Origin: Podila epigama
Lineage: Eukaryota > Mortierellomycota > Mortierellomycetes > Mortierellales > Mortierellaceae
Length of the DNA stretch: 23,234 bases
Assembly (NCBI GenBank): GCA_015679605.1
Contig: JAAAVE010000010.1
Span: forward strand, 32,583 to 55,816
Direction of reading: 5' to 3'
Shown in pieces: positions 20,075 through 23,234 of the stretch. Positions within the stretch are counted from its first letter, which is position 1. The number at the start of each line of letters is the position of its first letter. Under the pieces are notes generated by a model. It did no database searches, had not been told where the DNA came from, and saw only the letters and a program-made list of their open reading frames with translations. The translations under genes were made by a program, and so were the position numbers.

Positions 20075-23001
20075 TCATTGAGCAGCTTCTCGCCTCCTGA
20101 GTTCGTCAAAGTAAGGATCTATTGTTGAACAAAGGTAAAGATGACAAAGAAAAAAAAATGTCAGGAAATTGCTTAAAAAAATCAGGCATATCGAGATTGC
20201 GACACCATTTTGACAAGTTGCTATGATCGGCAAGATATTTACGAGCAAGTGCTGCCTCCGCTGATATCCTCCTGTCAGGGTTGTAGGTAATAAGGCGCTA
20301 TAAGGAAAATAAACCAGAAATGAAGGTTAGGATATGAATGACGACCAAAAAAATTTAAAATATAATAAAAAACAGCATGCATGTGGTCCTGCATCTGTGC
20401 GAGTTGAGAGCAGTCAGCCTCTATTACAACCATAGAAAGCAAAACGTGCGCCAGCAACTCCAATCTGTCGAACTTGAGCAAACATTTTTCTTTCCAACAA
20501 GCTTCTGAAAAAAATCGACAGTGCAGCCTCTTTGATTTCATTTCCCAAGCGAGGTTATCCAAAAAGAAGGTCCTATCATGTCCTGCATGCATGCAGCATA
20601 TGCATGCGTGTGTGTGCACATGCGTCCTGATCACTCTCTTGGTTGACGACTTTCGTGGCTCATGCCACCATTTGATCGATCCTGAGCCACGAGCCATGAA
20701 CAATGAGCTTGCTCTCGCGCTCTCTCTCTCACACAGACTCTCCCCCTCCCCCTCCTCTCCCCTTCTGTAGATGCATGTTCCTGCATATCAGTGTTGGGTG
20801 TCAAATGTTGGGAGGACATAGAAAGGCAATATGATGCTCACTTGAACTCTCGTCCATTTCAGCCATGCCTCCATCCATTCCAATGGCGAAAAGTCCTGAA
20901 ATGATAAAAGTCAACATTACAATGGATACAATGAGTCTTATTACTTACACTCAAGAGGTCAATGCCAGAGGGATCCAGTTTGGGAACGAGGTTCTCCAGT
21001 GGAATTGGGTTGAATAAAGGAAAGTCGGGTCGGTACTCGGGTAGCCTTGAGACGCCAGGCCATGTCTCCTCCGTAGGCGTACCCAAGATTTTGAAGATTT
21101 TGAGCAATTGGTCCTTGACGGAGCTCCCTGGAAACAATGGACGTCCCGAAGCCATTTCTATAGGAACAACAGTCGAGTTTCAAAAGAGTTCAAGTCAGAT
21201 GAATGTGTCGAGTGAACAGTACTTTTGGGTGCGGCATCCATAATTTCAAGAAGTCAGAAAGCATTGTGGCAGTAAGATGGCTCACACACCTGCGAAAATG
21301 CATCCTGCAGACCAGATATCGATCGAAGTAGAGTATTGCTTAGATCCCATGAGAACGTCAGGAGCTCTGTACCAGAGCGTTACAACCTAGAGCCCAAAAT
21401 GGGGAAGCAAAGATTAGAAATAAGGTCAGGTTATTGACACCATGGCATGCGTCATACATCACATGAGCAGGAACAGCTTTTAGTCTCTGTCTCTATGTCT
21501 GTCACTTGTCTGAGTTCTGTTTTTGTTCCAATCTAAATGTCTGTGTCGGTGTTGAAGTTTGTGTCTGCATCTGGTGTCTGTGTCTATGCCTGTGTCTGCT
21601 AGTGCCTGTGCCTGCATTGGTCATTGGAGAAAAGACATTACCTCGTGTGAATAGCTCCTCACTGGAATACCGAATGCACGAGCAAGGCCAAAATCGCCCA
21701 ATTTCAAGTCGCCCTTTTTGCTGATAAACAAGTTTTGTGGCTTCAAATCCTATTCAAGAAGAGAGCAACAAACATAACAAGGAAATGAAAAAAGGATAAT
21801 GAGCATGAAATGTTGCAACCTGAAGACGTGGAAATAAAGAATATGAAGAGTGGAAGAAGGCAGCAAGCATATAATGGTGTCAACCCTCCGTACCCTGTGC
21901 AGTACGCGGTGCTCGTGACAGTATGCGATTCCACGCATCAATTGGTACATGAGTTGCTATGGAAGGTGTACAAAATGACAAGATGGACAGAGGTAATAGA
22001 AGTTAGGAGAGGTTGAAATATGGGCAAGATAATATGGGTACTTCTTTTGATTAGCTTTTTCATGGCGGTGTGATAGCGTTGATGTCGATACTCACCTTTA
22101 TCGTAAGGACATCAATATCGCCACTGTAGGTATCCAAAAACTTTTTCAGATCCGAGTCCAAAAACTCGAATACTAGAGTCAACTTTTTTTCTGTATGCAG
22201 CACATCATACAACCTAGGAGTGAGACCACAAGTGGACAAAGTCATGTCCCAAGGTCAGTCATAATTTCAGTTATATTTTGGGCCTGATCTTTTGATCCAG
22301 CCGAAAGAAAAAAGTCTCGGTGTCTGCCATGGGATGGGAGTATATAGGATACGATATCTTACTTGACAATGTTGGATTGCTTCAGTTCCTTGAGAAGCGA
22401 GATCTCACGGATAGCTGTACAAGGCACCTGAAAAGGCAATGGGTTTATCAACCTCGTTGTTAGTTGCTGTGAACCACGCGACGAGTAGGAAGCATAAAAA
22501 CGATGTCCAAGCATGAGTAACCTACTCCTTCTTCCTCGTTGTCTAGACGAATGCGCTTTAACGCAACAACATCGTTTGTTTCTCTGTTCTGGGCCTTGTA
22601 GACGATTCCATAGGTTCCTAATAAAGAATCAAGTCAGATGCCGAGTCAGGAATACATGCAAAGCGGCAGTAATCAGCAATCGCCCCCATGAGCAAGAGTA
22701 TTCTGTCATCCTTCGAGTCAACTCGTCCATAGCTGGTTTATTTTTGTATAAATCCTGATCCAGGGACAAGCTTTTTTTGTTGGTCCATCTGCAAGATGGC
22801 GCAAACAGCAGTTCATTCCAGACGAGTCAAGTTTCGTCTCCTTTCACAGTTGTGGCATTTTTACCTTCACCAAGCTTTTCGATTTTCTAGTAGATGGAAT
22901 TTTGCGAGTATATGTTATGGTCACGGTAAAATGATATCAATGGGGGTGAATGAGGAATGCCACTGACTCGTGTGAGAGATACATACCTGGTATTTGTCCA
23001 T
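20075..23001 (-). CDS. PHO85: Cyclin-dependent kinase, PHO85/CDK5 type
   Basis: Ser/Thr kinase of the PHO85/CDK5 group. Eleven minus-strand exons give 295 residues: 23001-22987, 22886-22865, 22617-22526, 22427-22363, 22213-22096, 21956-21894, 21749-21642, 21386-21290, 21157-20949, 20297-20243 and 20118-20075. All splice sites are GT-AG with matching phases. Visible elements: GEGTYG loop (Thr14, Tyr15), Lys33, a PCTAIRE cyclin-binding helix (45-51), HRDLKPQN with catalytic Asp126, DFG at 144-146, and [21 protein letters not shown] with Ser159 where cell-cycle CDKs have the activating Thr. The C-lobe ends with [17 protein letters not shown]. The IPVR-SYS activation segment separates it from CDK1 and matches CDK5/Pho85. 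In yeast Pho85 controls phosphate signalling, glycogen and cell polarity; the role here is inferred. Length matches the family (about 290-305). A possible 54-nt extra exon lies in the 651-nt ninth intron. Confidence 0.95.
20842..20895 (-). other. Candidate in-frame cassette exon in kinase intron 9
   Basis: Within the 651-nt intron (20298-20948) a 54-nt minus-strand segment is bounded by CATTTCAG and a GTGAGC donor. It has 18 open codons ([18 protein letters not shown]) and is phase 0 on both sides, so including it keeps the frame. It would insert 18 residues after IDLLS, just before the [10 protein letters not shown] helix. Family members lack an insertion here, so skipping is the default. 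Confidence 0.35.
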
Positions 23002-23234
23002 GTGCGTTACTGATGAATGTGATGTGATGTGATGTGATGTGATGTGATGTGATGTGATGTGATGTGATGGATGAATGGATGGACGAGATGGATGACTGTG
23101 GTGTGGTGTGATGTGATGTGATGTCGAGGTGATGTCGAGGTGCTTTGTACTTTACGTTCTTGTTGGGGATGGAAGTGGTTGTGATTGAAGAGCGAGACAA
23201 AAGAGAAAAGATGAATGAACGAGGGTGATGCCCA
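23002..23234 (-). promoter_or_regulatory. Kinase 5' UTR/promoter with pentanucleotide array
   Basis: This is the sequence upstream of the kinase ATG up to the window edge. It begins with a GATGT pentanucleotide array about 20 bp before the start, continues with degenerate GATGG/GTGTG/GATGTCGAG relatives to about 23140, and then becomes ordinary AT-rich DNA. A minus-strand ORF across it (His/Ser/Thr-rich) is a repeat artefact. Confidence 0.6.
23021..23069 (+). repeat. GATGT pentanucleotide array, about 9.5 copies
   Basis: A perfect run of the GATGT unit (ACATC on the kinase's strand) runs from 23021 to 23069, ending in GATGG. Imperfect copies continue on the right to about 23140, and TGATGAATGT precedes it. 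It lies 20 bp upstream of the kinase start codon, so it is probably transcribed in the 5' UTR. Confidence 0.93.

Noticed and set aside
20275-20703. Minus ORF inside the ninth kinase intron
   Set aside because: It overlaps exon 10 in another frame, is Cys/His-rich by chance from CATGCA repeats, and has no good splice or start context.
23021-23069. CRISPR-like regular array
   Set aside because: The units are 5 bp with no spacers, so it is a simple microsatellite in a eukaryotic promoter or UTR.
1-23234. tRNA, rRNA, transposon or viral insertion
   Set aside because: I scanned for tRNA T-loop words, terminal repeats, and reverse transcriptase, integrase or transposase motifs in the translated frames and saw none convincing. 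A tRNAscan and repeat-library search would be decisive.

Overview
The window reads as nuclear DNA of a filamentous fungus, most likely an early-diverging one (Mucoromycota, Mortierella-like). The protein set is fungal: a PHO8-type alkaline phosphatase, a YTP1-family membrane protein and a PHO85/CDK5-type kinase. Genes carry many short GT-AG introns, mostly about 45-250 nt. Intergenic DNA is rich in homopolymers, microsatellites and pyrimidine tracts. The phylum is inferred from style, not proven. There is one 9-N assembly gap (10571-10579) beside a T run.

Layout, left to right: a PI31-like proteasome regulator (minus, 3' end outside the window); a 16-exon WD40 gene with an unassigned N-terminal half (plus); a vacuolar-type alkaline phosphatase (minus); a YTP1-family multipass membrane protein (minus); a mitochondrial carrier most like the thiamine pyrophosphate carrier (plus); a small C2H2 zinc-finger gene ending in a coding minisatellite (plus); a small orphan ORF (minus, weak); the succinate dehydrogenase assembly factor SDHAF3/ACN9 (plus); a greatly enlarged snurportin-1 (plus); and an 11-exon PHO85/CDK5-type kinase whose start lies near the right edge (minus).

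The exon models were built by hand from splice consensus, reading-frame continuity and family similarity. All joins given keep one open frame. These are mostly unrelated housekeeping genes, not an operon or a cluster. The one functional echo is that PHO8-like and PHO85-like genes lie about 12 kb apart; in yeast both belong to the phosphate response.

I found no tRNA, rRNA, transposase, reverse transcriptase, CRISPR array or defence or secondary-metabolite system. The most interesting leads are the unplaced N-terminal half of the WD40 protein, a possible 54-nt in-frame cassette exon in the kinase, an intron-or-frameshift ambiguity in the zinc-finger gene, a possible signal-peptide exon for the YTP1 protein, and several repeat tracts in promoter or UTR positions.
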